Below are positions 28,531 to 37,572 of a stretch of DNA of 64,000 bases, piece after piece. Under the pieces are notes generated by a model. That model saw only the letters and a list, made by a program, of their open reading frames with translations. It had not been told where the DNA came from and made no database searches. Position numbers and translations under genes: made by a program. How positions within the stretch are numbered: the first letter of the stretch is position 1; each line of letters opens with the position of its first letter. Origin of the DNA: Actinomycetes bacterium (GTDB lineage Bacteria > Actinomycetota > Actinomycetes > Nanopelagicales > Nanopelagicaceae); contig JANXZW010000049.1 of NCBI GenBank assembly GCA_025355305.1, forward strand, positions 22,306-86,305. The letters are read 5' to 3'.

Positions 28531-29402
28531 GAAAGAGTCCTCCGCCCGCACTCTCTCTTGAGCAGAGACGAGCCGCCCTGGAAAAGGCGAAGGAGTCACG
28601 TCGAGATCGGGCTGAGGTTAAAAGGCTCATTTTCTTGGGTGAGTTAAACATATTTGATGCGATTACTGATCCTCGCGATTCCATCCGCCGTATGAAGGTT
28701 ATTGATCTTCTCTCCGCTCTGCCTGGGGTAGGCAAGGCGCGGGCCACCTTGATTATGGAGCGTCGGAATATTTCATCGTCGCGACGAATCGGCGGATTAG
28801 GACAGTTACAACTTAAAGCCCTTGGAAGGGAGTTGGCGGTATCTAAGGTAGATCCAACTCGAGGGAATTTGATCGTAATCTCAGGCCCAGGAGGTGTGGG
28901 AAAAAGTACGATCACCAATCAACTTCGCGAAGATCCACGCTTTTGGATTAGCGTTTCGGCGACAACCCGCCAACCTCGACCGGGAGAAAGAGAGGGAGTC
29001 GATTACTTTTTTTATAGCCACACGCGTTTCCAAGAATTGATAGATTCCGGAGAATTCTTAGAGTGGGCCGAATTCGCAGGAAATAGATATGGAACCCCTC
29101 GGACTCCAGTAGCGCAGTGGCGCACCCTTGGGAAGCACGTCATTCTCGAGATTGAGATTGCGGGAGCCAGACAAGTTCGCCAGAGCGAAGCTGGAGCTAC
29201 CCTCATTTTTATCGCACCCCCTTCATGGGACGAACTGGTCCGTCGATTGGCTAGTAGAGGGACTGACTCTCCTGAGCGCCGTGCCGCTCGACTGGCCTTA
29301 GCGGAACAGGAGATGGCTGCTGCGGCGGAATTTGATGCCATCTTGGTAAATGAGAAGGTCGAACTCCTTATCTCAGAACTGGTATCCTTGGCGACTGCTT
29401 AA
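28527..29402 (+). CDS. gmk: Fusion of actinobacterial integration host factor (mIHF) domain and guanylate kinase
   Basis: One 291-residue reading frame joins two proteins that are separate neighbours in many Actinobacteria. Residues about 1-105 match mIHF, the nucleoid DNA-binding protein: a basic N-terminus (LSLEQRRAALEKAKESRRDR), then the helix-turn motif ALPGVGKARATLIMERR near 64-80 and a basic RRIGGLGQL. Residues about 113-291 are guanylate kinase (GMP to GDP) with P-loop SGPGGVGKST at 119-128, SVSATTRQPRPGE near 142-154, GVDYFFY and the GTPRTPV GMP-binding segment. The linker is very short. The start GTG overlaps pyrF by four bases. Whether one or both activities remain is inference, though both motif sets look intact. 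Confidence 0.9.
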   Translation: MRKSPPPALSLEQRRAALEKAKESRRDRAEVKRLIFLGELNIFDAITDPRDSIRRMKVIDLLSALPGVGKARATLIMERRNISSSRRIGGLGQLQLKALGRELAVSKVDPTRGNLIVISGPGGVGKSTITNQLREDPRFWISVSATTRQPRPGEREGVDYFFYSHTRFQELIDSGEFLEWAEFAGNRYGTPRTPVAQWRTLGKHVILEIEIAGARQVRQSEAGATLIFIAPPSWDELVRRLASRGTDSPERRAARLALAEQEMAAAAEFDAILVNEKVELLISELVSLATA

Positions 29403-29423
29403 CCGATGAATAGAGGAAAATAT

Positions 29424-29714
29424 ATGTCTGCTGAACTCACCGATGGAATCACTCATCCTTCAATCGATGAACTCCTCGAGGCTGCTGGTTCTAAATACAG
29501 CCTGGTTCTGTACGCCGCAAAGCGCGCTCGTCAAATCAATGCCTACTATTCCCAGCTTGGTGAAGGCCTCCTCGAATACGTAGGACCTCTAGTTGAGACC
29601 TACGTTCATGAGAAGCCGCTTTCAATCGCGCTGCGCGAAATTAATCAAGGGCTCTTGACCATCGAGAATCTTGAGCCAGTAGCCGAACTCCCAAGTTCAG
29701 AAGTTTCTGCCTAA
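29424..29714 (+). CDS. rpoZ: DNA-directed RNA polymerase omega subunit
   Basis: Small subunit that helps assemble and stabilise RNA polymerase. The 96-residue protein shows the actinobacterial pattern: [20 protein letters not shown] near 10-29, [12 protein letters not shown] near 31-42, and [13 protein letters not shown] near 63-75. The start is the ATG after a GAGGAAAA ribosome binding site; an upstream in-frame ATG at 29406 would add MNRGKY and place the binding site inside the gene. It is downstream of gmk and upstream of coaBC, the usual order. Confidence 0.94.
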   Translation: MSAELTDGITHPSIDELLEAAGSKYSLVLYAAKRARQINAYYSQLGEGLLEYVGPLVETYVHEKPLSIALREINQGLLTIENLEPVAELPSSEVSA

Positions 29715-29719
29715 CTCCC

Positions 29720-29725
29720 TAAATT
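29720..29725 (+). promoter_or_regulatory. -10-like element TAAATT before coaBC
   Basis: TAAATT abuts the ATG at 29726 and is six bases before the GTG at 29732. By the spacing rule seen elsewhere in the window it favours the GTG as a leaderless start. Confidence 0.35.
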
Positions 29726-29731
29726 ATGTAT

Positions 29732-30922
29732 GTGGGCGGGCGTGAAATCGTCCTCGGCGTCGCCGGCGGGATTTCCGCTTATAAGTCCTGCGAATTACTC
29801 CGCAGGTTGCAGGAATTGGGGCTGCTGATTACGGTCGTTCCCACCCGAGCAAGTCTCAACTTTGTTGGGAGTGCCACCTGGGAAGCCCTTAGCGGTCGCG
29901 AGGTGCCTGTCGATCTATGGAATCAGATTCACCAAGTTCCCCATATTTCGCTTGCTAAACGGGCTGATGCAATTGTCATAGCCCCCGCGACTGCGGATCT
30001 CATAGCGAAGGTAGCGGCAGGAATAGCCGATGATCTTCTTACAAATATCCTTTTAGCCAACTCTTCTCCCGTGATCTTTGTCCCCGCTATGCATTCAGAG
30101 ATGTGGCTCAACCCTGCAACGCAAGTGAATATAGAAACACTGCGTTCGCGAGGATACGTTGTAATTGAGCCCGGAGTAGGCAAGTTAACTAGCGGAGATC
30201 TCGGAATCGGTAGGTATCCAGAGATCGAAGTGATCCTTAAGGCAGTAACAGGTTCTCTAGATTTAACCTCTGATCTTCTGGGGCGCAAAGTCCTTATCAG
30301 CGCTGGTGGCACGCGCGAGGCGATCGATCCAGTTCGTTATATAGGAAATTACTCCAGTGGCAAACAGGGATACGCCTTGGCGTATGCAGCGGCAATGCGC
30401 GGTGCCCAGGTCACGCTAGTTGCCGCTAATAGCTCTTTGCCAGATATCGAAGGGGTGAAGACGATTCACGTAAGAAGCGCTACTGAGATGTCATGGGCAT
30501 TAGAAGAGAACTTTATTGATAGCGATATTCTCATCATGGCCGCTGCAGTTGCCGACTTTCGTCCTCTTACCACCAGCTCGAGGAAGATCAGTAAAGAAGA
30601 TATGACGGTCATCGAACTACTCCCCAACACCGATATTGTTAAGAATTTGGCGCGGCGTAAGAACGGGCAAGTGATTATTGGTTTTGCGGCACAGACCGAA
30701 AGTTCAATGGAGAGATCTCTCCAGATCGCTGCGGAGAAAATGCGCGAAAAGGGCCTGGATTTTATATATTGTAACGATGTTTCAGGAGGCGCCATCTTTG
30801 GATCTGATTCTACATCCGGGGCGATCCTCACGAACACGGGGGAGAGGATTGCAATCTCATCCACTCAGAAGGTAACTCTCGCGAACAATCTCCTCGATTT
30901 AGCCCTCGATAAGTTAGGTTAA
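29732..30922 (+). CDS. coaBC: Bifunctional phosphopantothenoylcysteine decarboxylase / phosphopantothenate-cysteine ligase
   Basis: Carries out two successive steps of coenzyme A synthesis. The N-terminal flavoprotein CoaC (about 1-185) has [19 protein letters not shown] near 7-25, the catalytic His in [12 protein letters not shown] near 68-79 and VPAMHSEMW near 115-123. CoaB (about 188-396) has [21 protein letters not shown] (shown in part) near 191-211 and MAAAVADF near 270-277. I use the GTG at 29732, which gives the compact [10 protein letters not shown]-terminus and the typical promoter spacing; the ATG at 29726 would add two residues. It follows rpoZ and precedes metK. Confidence 0.93.
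   Translation: MGGREIVLGVAGGISAYKSCELLRRLQELGLLITVVPTRASLNFVGSATWEALSGREVPVDLWNQIHQVPHISLAKRADAIVIAPATADLIAKVAAGIADDLLTNILLANSSPVIFVPAMHSEMWLNPATQVNIETLRSRGYVVIEPGVGKLTSGDLGIGRYPEIEVILKAVTGSLDLTSDLLGRKVLISAGGTREAIDPVRYIGNYSSGKQGYALAYAAAMRGAQVTLVAANSSLPDIEGVKTIHVRSATEMSWALEENFIDSDILIMAAAVADFRPLTTSSRKISKEDMTVIELLPNTDIVKNLARRKNGQVIIGFAAQTESSMERSLQIAAEKMREKGLDFIYCNDVSGGAIFGSDSTSGAILTNTGERIAISSTQKVTLANNLLDLALDKLG
30915..30920 (+). promoter_or_regulatory. -10 element TAGGTT of a leaderless promoter (metK)
   Basis: TAGGTT lies six bases before the metK ATG, inside the 3' end of coaBC. It gives metK its own likely leaderless transcript despite the four-base gap. Confidence 0.45.
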
Positions 30923-30926
30923 CCCA

Positions 30927-32120
30927 ATGAGCAAACGCCTCTTCACCTCTGAATCCGTTACCGAAGGCCACCCGGATAAGATCGCGGATCAGATCTCGGA
31001 TGCCATCTTGGATTCTCTTCTTGCACAAGATCCTGCGAGCAGGGTAGCGGTCGAAACTCTCATTACCACTGGTCAGGTGCATATCGCTGGCGAAGTGACC
31101 ACAAAAGGTTACGCCGATGTAATGCGGATAGTTCGTGAGACAGTTCTTGAAATCGGATACGACTCTTCTGATAAAGGCTTCGACGGAAACTCGTGTGGAG
31201 TTTCAATCTCCATTGGTCAGCAATCTAGTGATATCGCGCAAGGAGTTAACACCGCTTTTGAGCAACGCGTCTCTTCCTCTGTAGATCCTCTTGACCTGCA
31301 AGGTGCCGGAGACCAAGGCTTGATGTTCGGCTATGCCTGTGAAGACACACCCGAGTTAATGCCCCTTCCAATCTCCCTTGCACACAAATTGTCGATGCAG
31401 CTCGCCAAGGTCAGAAAATCGGGGGAGCTGGGTTATCTTCGTCCTGACGGAAAGACTCAGGTGACTATTGAGTATGACGGTGATAAAGCGGTTGCACTCA
31501 ATACAATCGTGATCTCTTCGCAACACGCAAAGGATGTAGATCTTGAGCGCGAACTAGCTCCTGAGGTAGAGCGGTTGGTCATCCGTCCGGTGCTCAATGG
31601 ACTCGATCTCGACCACACAAATGTGAGAGTGTTGATCAATCCAACAGGACGATTTGTGACTGGTGGTCCGATGGGCGATGCTGGACTTACCGGAAGAAAG
31701 ATTATTGTTGATACCTATGGCGGCATGGCGCGCCATGGCGGGGGAGCATTCTCTGGAAAAGATCCCTCCAAAGTGGACCGCTCCGCGGCCTATGCGATGA
31801 GATGGATCGCTAAGAACGTTGTTGCCGCAGGGTTGGCTTCGCGCTGTGAAGTACAAGTTGCCTATGCAATAGGCAAAGCCCAACCAGTCGGCCTCTTTGT
31901 AGAATGTTTTGGTACCGAGAAGGTTCCTGTATTGCAGATTGAAGCCGCCATTGAAGAGGTCTTTGACCTTCGTCCTGCTGCGCTCATCAGAGATTTGGAG
32001 TTGCTCCGTCCTATCTATCAAAAGACGGCGAGTTACGGTCATTTTGGACGTGAACTTCCTGAGTTCACATGGGAGAAGAGTGATCGCAGTGTTCATTTGC
32101 AAGAGGCTGTTAAAGGCTGA
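30927..32120 (+). CDS. metK: S-adenosylmethionine synthetase
   Basis: Makes S-adenosylmethionine from methionine and ATP. The 397-residue protein has the expected [18 protein letters not shown] near 12-29, [12 protein letters not shown] near 127-138, and the phosphate-binding [21 protein letters not shown] (shown in part) near 246-266 with [17 protein letters not shown] near 272-288. Tightly packed between coaBC (4-base gap) and priA (6-base gap). There is no SAM riboswitch; a TAGGTT element six bases upstream of the ATG suggests a leaderless mRNA. Confidence 0.97.
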   Translation: MSKRLFTSESVTEGHPDKIADQISDAILDSLLAQDPASRVAVETLITTGQVHIAGEVTTKGYADVMRIVRETVLEIGYDSSDKGFDGNSCGVSISIGQQSSDIAQGVNTAFEQRVSSSVDPLDLQGAGDQGLMFGYACEDTPELMPLPISLAHKLSMQLAKVRKSGELGYLRPDGKTQVTIEYDGDKAVALNTIVISSQHAKDVDLERELAPEVERLVIRPVLNGLDLDHTNVRVLINPTGRFVTGGPMGDAGLTGRKIIVDTYGGMARHGGGAFSGKDPSKVDRSAAYAMRWIAKNVVAAGLASRCEVQVAYAIGKAQPVGLFVECFGTEKVPVLQIEAAIEEVFDLRPAALIRDLELLRPIYQKTASYGHFGRELPEFTWEKSDRSVHLQEAVKG

Positions 32121-32126
32121 TCTTCA

Positions 32127-34010
32127 GTGGCAGTAGTTAAGCCACTTAAGCTAAAGCAAGAGTTAGCGCTCCTTACGCGACTTCCTGCACGTGAACTTCC
32201 TTTCGCGCGCGTGCTCGTCGATCATCAGATTCTCCACCTTGATCACATATACGAATATGTGGTCCCAGAACTGCTGAGCGAAAAGGCCCAAATTGGTGCA
32301 CTTGTGGAGGTCGAATTCGGGCATACCCTTACGCAAGGCGTAATCCTGGAGCGCTTACCAGAACAAATCTCTACGGGAGAGATTAAGGAGATCCGCAAGG
32401 TTTTGTCTTTGGCGCCGTTTCTGCTCGCAGAGCAGATTGAGTTAGTTTTGGCGGCAGCCCGAAAGTACGGGACAAGACCGTGGGATTTTATACGCAGTTG
32501 CGCGCCGCCCTTTTCCAAGATTGGGGAGCGAAATTTCTTTAATATCCGCGTTGATCTAAATGGTAATACGCCCCCCGCTGGAACTTTGCCGGAACCACTT
32601 CGCGCCTTTTTAGATTCAAAGAACCGCTTCTCGTGCGCCGTCGAGCTACCTTCATCAACTCCGTACTGGGAGTTGATCGCCGAAATTGCACTTGAAAGGC
32701 TCTCCCACGGGACAATCTTGCTTCTTCTACCCAATGAGAGAGAGTTACTTCTCCTCGAAGATGAATTTGCGTCACGTAGGCAAAGGACAATCGCCGTTCT
32801 CTCCACGCAGGGAAAGAGCCTGCGCTACCAAAACTACTTAGCGAGTCGTTCGGCTGATCCACTCATCATCCTTGGGCTGCGCAGTGCAGCACTCCTTCCT
32901 ATCCCCGCTGGTTCCACAATCCTTGTGGTAGACGATGTAGATGAGTCCCACTATGAACGACAATCCCCGACCTGGAATACCAGGGCCTTGGTTGCTCTAC
33001 GCGAGGATAGCCATTGCGCCATCTATGCCAGCGCCACTGTCAGCCTAGAGATCGCTGAACGTATTCGAAAGGAGAGCCTTCCTTTTTATCGATTCCCGAC
33101 TCCTGTGTCGATCAGATTTCACTCCGCCTCCACATCTGGTGAGTCGAATTACTTTTCAGTAATCCGCGCGGGGTTGGGTGAGGGCTCAGTACTTGTTAGC
33201 GTTGGTACAACTGGATATGTCACCAGCTTCTCCTGCCAAAAATGCCGAAATATCGCTCTCTGCTCGTGTGGCGGGCGTCTCTACCTGCCCAGTAAGGAAG
33301 TTCACCCGCGGTGCTCATTGTGTTCCACCGAGCACCTTGAATGGAGCTGCAACTGGTGCAACGAATCTAAACCTCGAATTGTAGGCAGCGGTGTAGTCCG
33401 CAGGGCCGAGGAGTTTGGTCGGGCTTTTCCTAGAGAGTCAGTAATTCATTCGTCTTCTCATCGTTCGATTCCCCTGCTACCGCCGGGGAGACATTTGGTC
33501 TTGAGCACAGCGGGCCTAGAACCCCGAGGAAATTACTCTGCTGCAATTTTTCTAGACCTAGAACGAGGGCTACTTAGAACCACTTTGCGAGCTACGGAAG
33601 AGTTGAGGTTGCAAGTACTCCGCTCGCTCTCGATGTTGACTCCAGGAGGGAGCGCGTACTTCGACCTTCTTCCATCAAACTCCTTTTACCAAATGATGCT
33701 GCGAGGCAATCCACTACTGGCTGCAGGGCGAGAGAGTGAAGAGAGAACCACCGCCTCTCTCGCCCCAAGCTCTACCAACATTTTGATTTCCGGTGATCCT
33801 CTTGATAACGTTGAGAGAGTTCTTTCCGATATCGCAGAAATAGAGCTGGTGGGGCCCTTTCTGCGCGGCGGCAAGAGGAGCGTTCTCCTAAAGGCCCCTT
33901 TAGCCAGTGAAGCAGAGGTCATCAATCGCCTACAGAGCCTCAATCGCTTGCAGAGCCTGCGAAAAGCGGGTCTCTTGACCTATCAGATCAATCCTTATTC
34001 TTTGAATTGA
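32127..34010 (+). CDS. priA: Primosomal protein N' (PriA), helicase-degenerate actinobacterial type
   Basis: PriA restarts stalled replication forks in most bacteria. The 627-residue protein has the N-terminal DNA 3'-end binding domain (VLVDHQILHLDHIYEYVVPE near 29-48) and a central Cys-rich zinc region near 369-415 (SCQKC, CSCGG, RCSLC, SCNWC). The region that should carry the Walker A motif GVTGSGKT reads VELPSSTPYWE instead, and the DEEH box is replaced by VDDVDESHY near 270-278. Loss of helicase motifs is known for actinobacterial PriA, which may act only as a structural restart factor. Start is GTG. Confidence 0.88.
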   Translation: MAVVKPLKLKQELALLTRLPARELPFARVLVDHQILHLDHIYEYVVPELLSEKAQIGALVEVEFGHTLTQGVILERLPEQISTGEIKEIRKVLSLAPFLLAEQIELVLAAARKYGTRPWDFIRSCAPPFSKIGERNFFNIRVDLNGNTPPAGTLPEPLRAFLDSKNRFSCAVELPSSTPYWELIAEIALERLSHGTILLLLPNERELLLLEDEFASRRQRTIAVLSTQGKSLRYQNYLASRSADPLIILGLRSAALLPIPAGSTILVVDDVDESHYERQSPTWNTRALVALREDSHCAIYASATVSLEIAERIRKESLPFYRFPTPVSIRFHSASTSGESNYFSVIRAGLGEGSVLVSVGTTGYVTSFSCQKCRNIALCSCGGRLYLPSKEVHPRCSLCSTEHLEWSCNWCNESKPRIVGSGVVRRAEEFGRAFPRESVIHSSSHRSIPLLPPGRHLVLSTAGLEPRGNYSAAIFLDLERGLLRTTLRATEELRLQVLRSLSMLTPGGSAYFDLLPSNSFYQMMLRGNPLLAAGRESEERTTASLAPSSTNILISGDPLDNVERVLSDIAEIELVGPFLRGGKRSVLLKAPLASEAEVINRLQSLNRLQSLRKAGLLTYQINPYSLN

Positions 34011-34022
34011 AGAGCCCACTAG

Positions 34023-34028
34023 TAGACT
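34023..34028 (+). promoter_or_regulatory. -10 element TAGACT of a leaderless promoter (def)
   Basis: TAGACT is six bases before the def ATG, in a 24-base gap with no Shine-Dalgarno. A possible -35 TTGAAT lies at 34002-34007 (15-base spacer). Confidence 0.55.
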
Positions 34029-34034
34029 TCGCGC

Positions 34035-34595
34035 ATGTCTATTCAGCCGATCCGTCTCTTTGGCGATCCGGTTCTCACGACTCCAGCCGCTCCTGTCGCC
34101 GTCTTTGACAAAGAATTACGTAAACTGGTTAAAGATTTGATTGACACTATGGAGGATGCACCAGGAGCAGGGCTGGCAGCTCCGCAGATTGGCGTTCCCG
34201 TACGGGTCTTTGTCTGGCATGTGGATGAGGAGGTAGGACATCTCGTAAATCCCACACTCACCCTGAGCGAGGAGATGCAAGATGGCGAAGAGGGCTGTTT
34301 GAGCTTTCCTGATCTGCGTTATGACACCCCGCGCGCCCTGCGGGTGGTCGCCCACGGACTCAATATGCATGGTGAGCCGCTGGTGATCGAAGGGTCTGAA
34401 TATCTGGCTCGAGCAATCCAGCATGAAACCGATCACCTCGATGGAATTCTCTTCATCGATCGCATGCCAGCGGATTCAAGAAAGTTGGCCATGAAAGAAA
34501 TTCGCGAAAGTGAATGGTTTGGTTCGGCGCTTGCCCACGGTCGTGATCCGGTCATCAAAACCTCCCCACATGCCACTCGCGGTTTAGGAATATAG
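34035..34595 (+). CDS. def: Peptide deformylase
   Basis: Metalloenzyme that removes the N-formyl group from nascent proteins. All three motifs are intact in the 186-residue protein: GAGLAAPQIGV at 44-54, EGCLSFP at about 86-92 with the metal ligand C88, and QHETDHLDG at 129-137 with ligands H130 and H134 and catalytic E131. The leaderless-type start is set by a TAGACT element six bases upstream. It is followed after six bases by fmt, which adds the formyl group that this enzyme removes. Confidence 0.96.
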   Translation: MSIQPIRLFGDPVLTTPAAPVAVFDKELRKLVKDLIDTMEDAPGAGLAAPQIGVPVRVFVWHVDEEVGHLVNPTLTLSEEMQDGEEGCLSFPDLRYDTPRALRVVAHGLNMHGEPLVIEGSEYLARAIQHETDHLDGILFIDRMPADSRKLAMKEIRESEWFGSALAHGRDPVIKTSPHATRGLGI

Positions 34596-34601
34596 GTCAT
34601 C

Positions 34602-35522
34602 TTGCAAATTTCAGTTGCTTCCTCCTCACTCATCGCTGTACCCATCATTGAAGCGATTCTCGCTTCGGAGCACTCTCTTGCCTCAGTTATCTCAACTCCA
34701 GATCGGAAGTCAGGTAGAGGGCAGATTGAAACTCCCACCGATTTAGCGCTCTGGAGTGAAGAGCGCGGCTATCTCGTTGCTAAGCCCTTTGATACTCCAT
34801 CGCTTAATCAACATCTATTAGCGGCGCAGCCTCAATTAATCGTCACTGCTTCTTATGGTCGAATGATTCCTGTTGAGGTGCTACACGGACCGCGTTTTGG
34901 ATGGCTAAACATTCACTTTTCGCTTCTCCCGCGCTGGAGGGGAGCAGCGCCCGTACAGTGGGCCCTGCTTGAAGGAGATTCCGCTACGGGTATCTCAATT
35001 TTTAAGCTGGACAAGGGCATGGATACTGGACCGATTTACCTGCAAGAAGAGGTCGAAATCGGCCACTCCGATACAACGACCGAACTACTAGAACGCATGA
35101 GTCACCTCGCGGGTCTTCGGATCATGGGAGTTGTCGAGGAGATTCGTAAAGGGATTAAGCCAAAGGCGCAGTCGAATGCGGGGATCACCCTTGCACCAAA
35201 GCTCTCCAAAGAGGAGGGGAAGCTCGATTGGAATCTGGGCGCCGATTCCATTTTACGCAAGGTGCGCGCACTAGAAGACCGGCCAGGAACTTGGAGTACT
35301 CATCGCGGGGAGAGGATCGCAATTCACAGTGTCAGCGAATCCCTCCTTCCCAATTCTTTACAGAGTCCTGGTGAGATCGCATTGGTGGAGAACTCCCTTC
35401 TTATCCGTTGTCTAGATAGCACTCTGCAAATTGCTCAGGTCACGCCATCGGGGAAGAAGAGAATGTCTGGGGCTGACTTTGCTCGGGGTACGCGTCTGGC
35501 TCCTGGAGAGCGCTTCGAGTAG
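34602..35522 (+). CDS. fmt: Methionyl-tRNA formyltransferase
   Basis: Formylates initiator Met-tRNA using 10-formyl-tetrahydrofolate. The 306-residue protein has an N-terminal formyltransferase domain with the catalytic segment NIHFSLLPRWRGAAPVQWAL (near 104-123) and DKGMDTGPIYL near 137-147, and a C-terminal OB-like domain (about 205-306) with SKEEGKLDWN near 202-211. The start is TTG, six bases after def; no better start is in frame nearby. rsmB begins at the last base of its stop. Confidence 0.95.
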   Translation: MQISVASSSLIAVPIIEAILASEHSLASVISTPDRKSGRGQIETPTDLALWSEERGYLVAKPFDTPSLNQHLLAAQPQLIVTASYGRMIPVEVLHGPRFGWLNIHFSLLPRWRGAAPVQWALLEGDSATGISIFKLDKGMDTGPIYLQEEVEIGHSDTTTELLERMSHLAGLRIMGVVEEIRKGIKPKAQSNAGITLAPKLSKEEGKLDWNLGADSILRKVRALEDRPGTWSTHRGERIAIHSVSESLLPNSLQSPGEIALVENSLLIRCLDSTLQIAQVTPSGKKRMSGADFARGTRLAPGERFE

Positions 35523-36883
35523 TGGCAAATATTGGGAAGAAGCCGAGGCCAGAGGCGGCCCGGCTACTGGTTTTCCACCTCCTAACCCAAGTAAATCGCC
35601 AAGGAGCTTACGCAAACCTTCGCCTTCCCGAACTCCTCGCTAACTCCTCGCTCGATGAGCGAGATCGAGCTCTCGCTACTGAACTTGGATACGGCACGCT
35701 GCGCATGCAGGGTAAACACGATGCTTTGATGAAGCGACATCTTGATCGCCCCTTTGATGAGGTGGATCCAGGGATCATCGATATTGTGCGGATGGGTATT
35801 CACCAGGTGAAGGAGATGCGTATTCCAGACCATGCCGCTGTCAGCGAAACGGTGGAAGTGGCGCGCGCAACTATCGGTGAAGCAAAGGCTACCTTTGTGA
35901 ATGCAATATTGCGTAAGGCGACGAGTGATCCAAATTTTGAGGTTGAGATAGAGGCGATTGCTGATCCAAAGTTGCGCTTGGCTACAAAGTACTCTCATCC
36001 AGAATGGGAGGTCGCCGCCTTCTTTGATCAATTAAAGGATTGGCAAGAGGTCGAAGGGTTACTGAACGCCAACAACATCCCTGTGAAACCCCACCTCATA
36101 GCCTGGCCAGGGCGAAGCACCGTCTCTGAACTTCTCCAAGAGGGTGGGGAACTCCTTGATTGGACTAGCAATGGAGTGCTCTCCGCAAAGATGCCCGGCG
36201 CCTACCAGGCAATTAAAGAACGTCGAGCTGGAGTCCAAGATCGGGGATCGCAACTCGTTGCGCAAATCTTTCTAAACACCGCCGCAGGTGTAGAAATTTC
36301 AAGTGAACTTTCTTGGCTGGATATGTGTGCTGGACCGGGTGGAAAGGCATCTGCGCTCTTTACGGATCTTCACATGAATCGTCCTATGGATCGATTTATG
36401 GCGAATGAACCAAGCGAACATCGCGCTCGATTAGTGTCACACGTCATTCCGCCCGCACATGTAATGGTTCATCCCGGTCAAGAGTTGGCCGCGTTGGGTG
36501 TTAAATACGACCGAATTTTGATAGATGCCCCCTGCACCGGTCTGGGGGCTCTGCGTCGCAGACCGGAAGCGAGATGGCGACGCACACCGCAAGATCTCAA
36601 GGAATTGGTGAAAATCCAGCGCGAACTTCTATCCGCGGGGGTCGAGCTACTAGCTCCCGGAGGGATCTTGGCATATGTAACTTGCTCACCCCATCTTCTA
36701 GAGACGAAGGCACAGGTACTTGAACTCCGCCATCGCCACAAAGATCTAGAAGAATTGGATATCAAGGACTTTCTTCCAGAAACGGTACCGCTGCGGGTGC
36801 GGACCGAGGACGGTGCGCTACAGCTCTGGAGCCATCGAGATGATTCAGATTCGATGTTTATGGCGCTCTTTCGTCGGATCTAA
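35522..36883 (+). CDS. rsmB: 16S rRNA (cytosine-967 C5)-methyltransferase RsmB/Sun family
   Basis: SAM-dependent RNA m5C methyltransferase. The N-terminal NusB-like RNA-binding domain (about 10-140, ARLLVFHLLTQVNRQGAYAN) precedes the methyltransferase domain with SAM motif LDMCAGPGGKASAL near 264-277, DAPCTGLGALRRRPEARWR near 338-356 and the catalytic TCSPH near 388-392. The GTG start shares one base with the fmt stop. The def-fmt-rsmB set is a common translation-linked unit. Modification site C967 is assigned from the family, not from this sequence. Confidence 0.94.
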   Translation: MANIGKKPRPEAARLLVFHLLTQVNRQGAYANLRLPELLANSSLDERDRALATELGYGTLRMQGKHDALMKRHLDRPFDEVDPGIIDIVRMGIHQVKEMRIPDHAAVSETVEVARATIGEAKATFVNAILRKATSDPNFEVEIEAIADPKLRLATKYSHPEWEVAAFFDQLKDWQEVEGLLNANNIPVKPHLIAWPGRSTVSELLQEGGELLDWTSNGVLSAKMPGAYQAIKERRAGVQDRGSQLVAQIFLNTAAGVEISSELSWLDMCAGPGGKASALFTDLHMNRPMDRFMANEPSEHRARLVSHVIPPAHVMVHPGQELAALGVKYDRILIDAPCTGLGALRRRPEARWRRTPQDLKELVKIQRELLSAGVELLAPGGILAYVTCSPHLLETKAQVLELRHRHKDLEELDIKDFLPETVPLRVRTEDGALQLWSHRDDSDSMFMALFRRI

Positions 36884-36902
36884 GCGCACTAGAACATTTA
36901 GG

Positions 36903-36908
36903 TAGGCT
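36903..36908 (+). promoter_or_regulatory. -10 element TAGGCT of a leaderless promoter (rpe and riboflavin genes)
   Basis: TAGGCT is seven bases before the rpe ATG; there is no Shine-Dalgarno. It is the likely promoter of the rpe-ribD-ribE-ribBA run. Confidence 0.52.
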
Positions 36909-36915
36909 TGCCTCC

Positions 36916-37572
36916 ATGGCGATTCGAATCTGTCCCAGCATTCTCAATGCGGATCACAGTCGTTTAAAGGATGAGATCACCGCGGTCGCAACCGCAGATC
37001 TTCTCCACCTAGATGTTATGGACAATATCTTCGTTCCCAACCAAACCTTCTCCATCACAGAGTGTCGTGAGATTATCCAGTTCTCCACCTTGCCCGTGGA
37101 TACACATTTGATGATTATCGACCCGGATGTTAAGGCGGTTCTCTATGCGCAGGCGGGGAGTGCGAGTGTGACTTTCCATCTTGAGGCGAGCGCAGAGCCT
37201 TTAGAGACTATCAAGCAGCTGCGCGCGGCAGGAACGAGGGTTGGAGTGGCCATCAAACCAAATACGCCCTTTGAAAATGTCCTGCATCTACTGCCAGAGA
37301 TTGATATGTTGCTCATCATGACCGTGGAGCCGGGTTTCGGCGGTCAAAAATTCATGCACGATCAGTTGCCCAAGATTGAAGAGGCTCGGCGAGGGATCTC
37401 CCTTTTGAATGAGAAACTGCCTTGGTTGCAGGTTGATGGAGGTCTTACCATCGAAACCATAGCACTGGCGGCGCGGGCAGGGGCGGATACCTTTGTCGCC
37501 GGAAGTGCAATCTATCGAGCAGAGAACCCGGCCCAAGCCATAAGAACGCTCAGAGAGTTGGCCTCACAGTGA
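36916..37572 (+). CDS. rpe: Ribulose-phosphate 3-epimerase
   Basis: Interconverts ribulose 5-phosphate and xylulose 5-phosphate. The 218-residue TIM-barrel enzyme has CPSILNADHSRLKDEI near 6-21, the metal site HLDVMDN near 34-40, VEPGFGGQKF near 137-146 and the VDGG motif near 174-177. It supplies or drains ribulose 5-phosphate, a riboflavin precursor used by the downstream RibBA, so its place ahead of the rib genes is sensible. ribD starts in its stop codon (GTGA). Confidence 0.96.
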   Translation: MAIRICPSILNADHSRLKDEITAVATADLLHLDVMDNIFVPNQTFSITECREIIQFSTLPVDTHLMIIDPDVKAVLYAQAGSASVTFHLEASAEPLETIKQLRAAGTRVGVAIKPNTPFENVLHLLPEIDMLLIMTVEPGFGGQKFMHDQLPKIEEARRGISLLNEKLPWLQVDGGLTIETIALAARAGADTFVAGSAIYRAENPAQAIRTLRELASQ

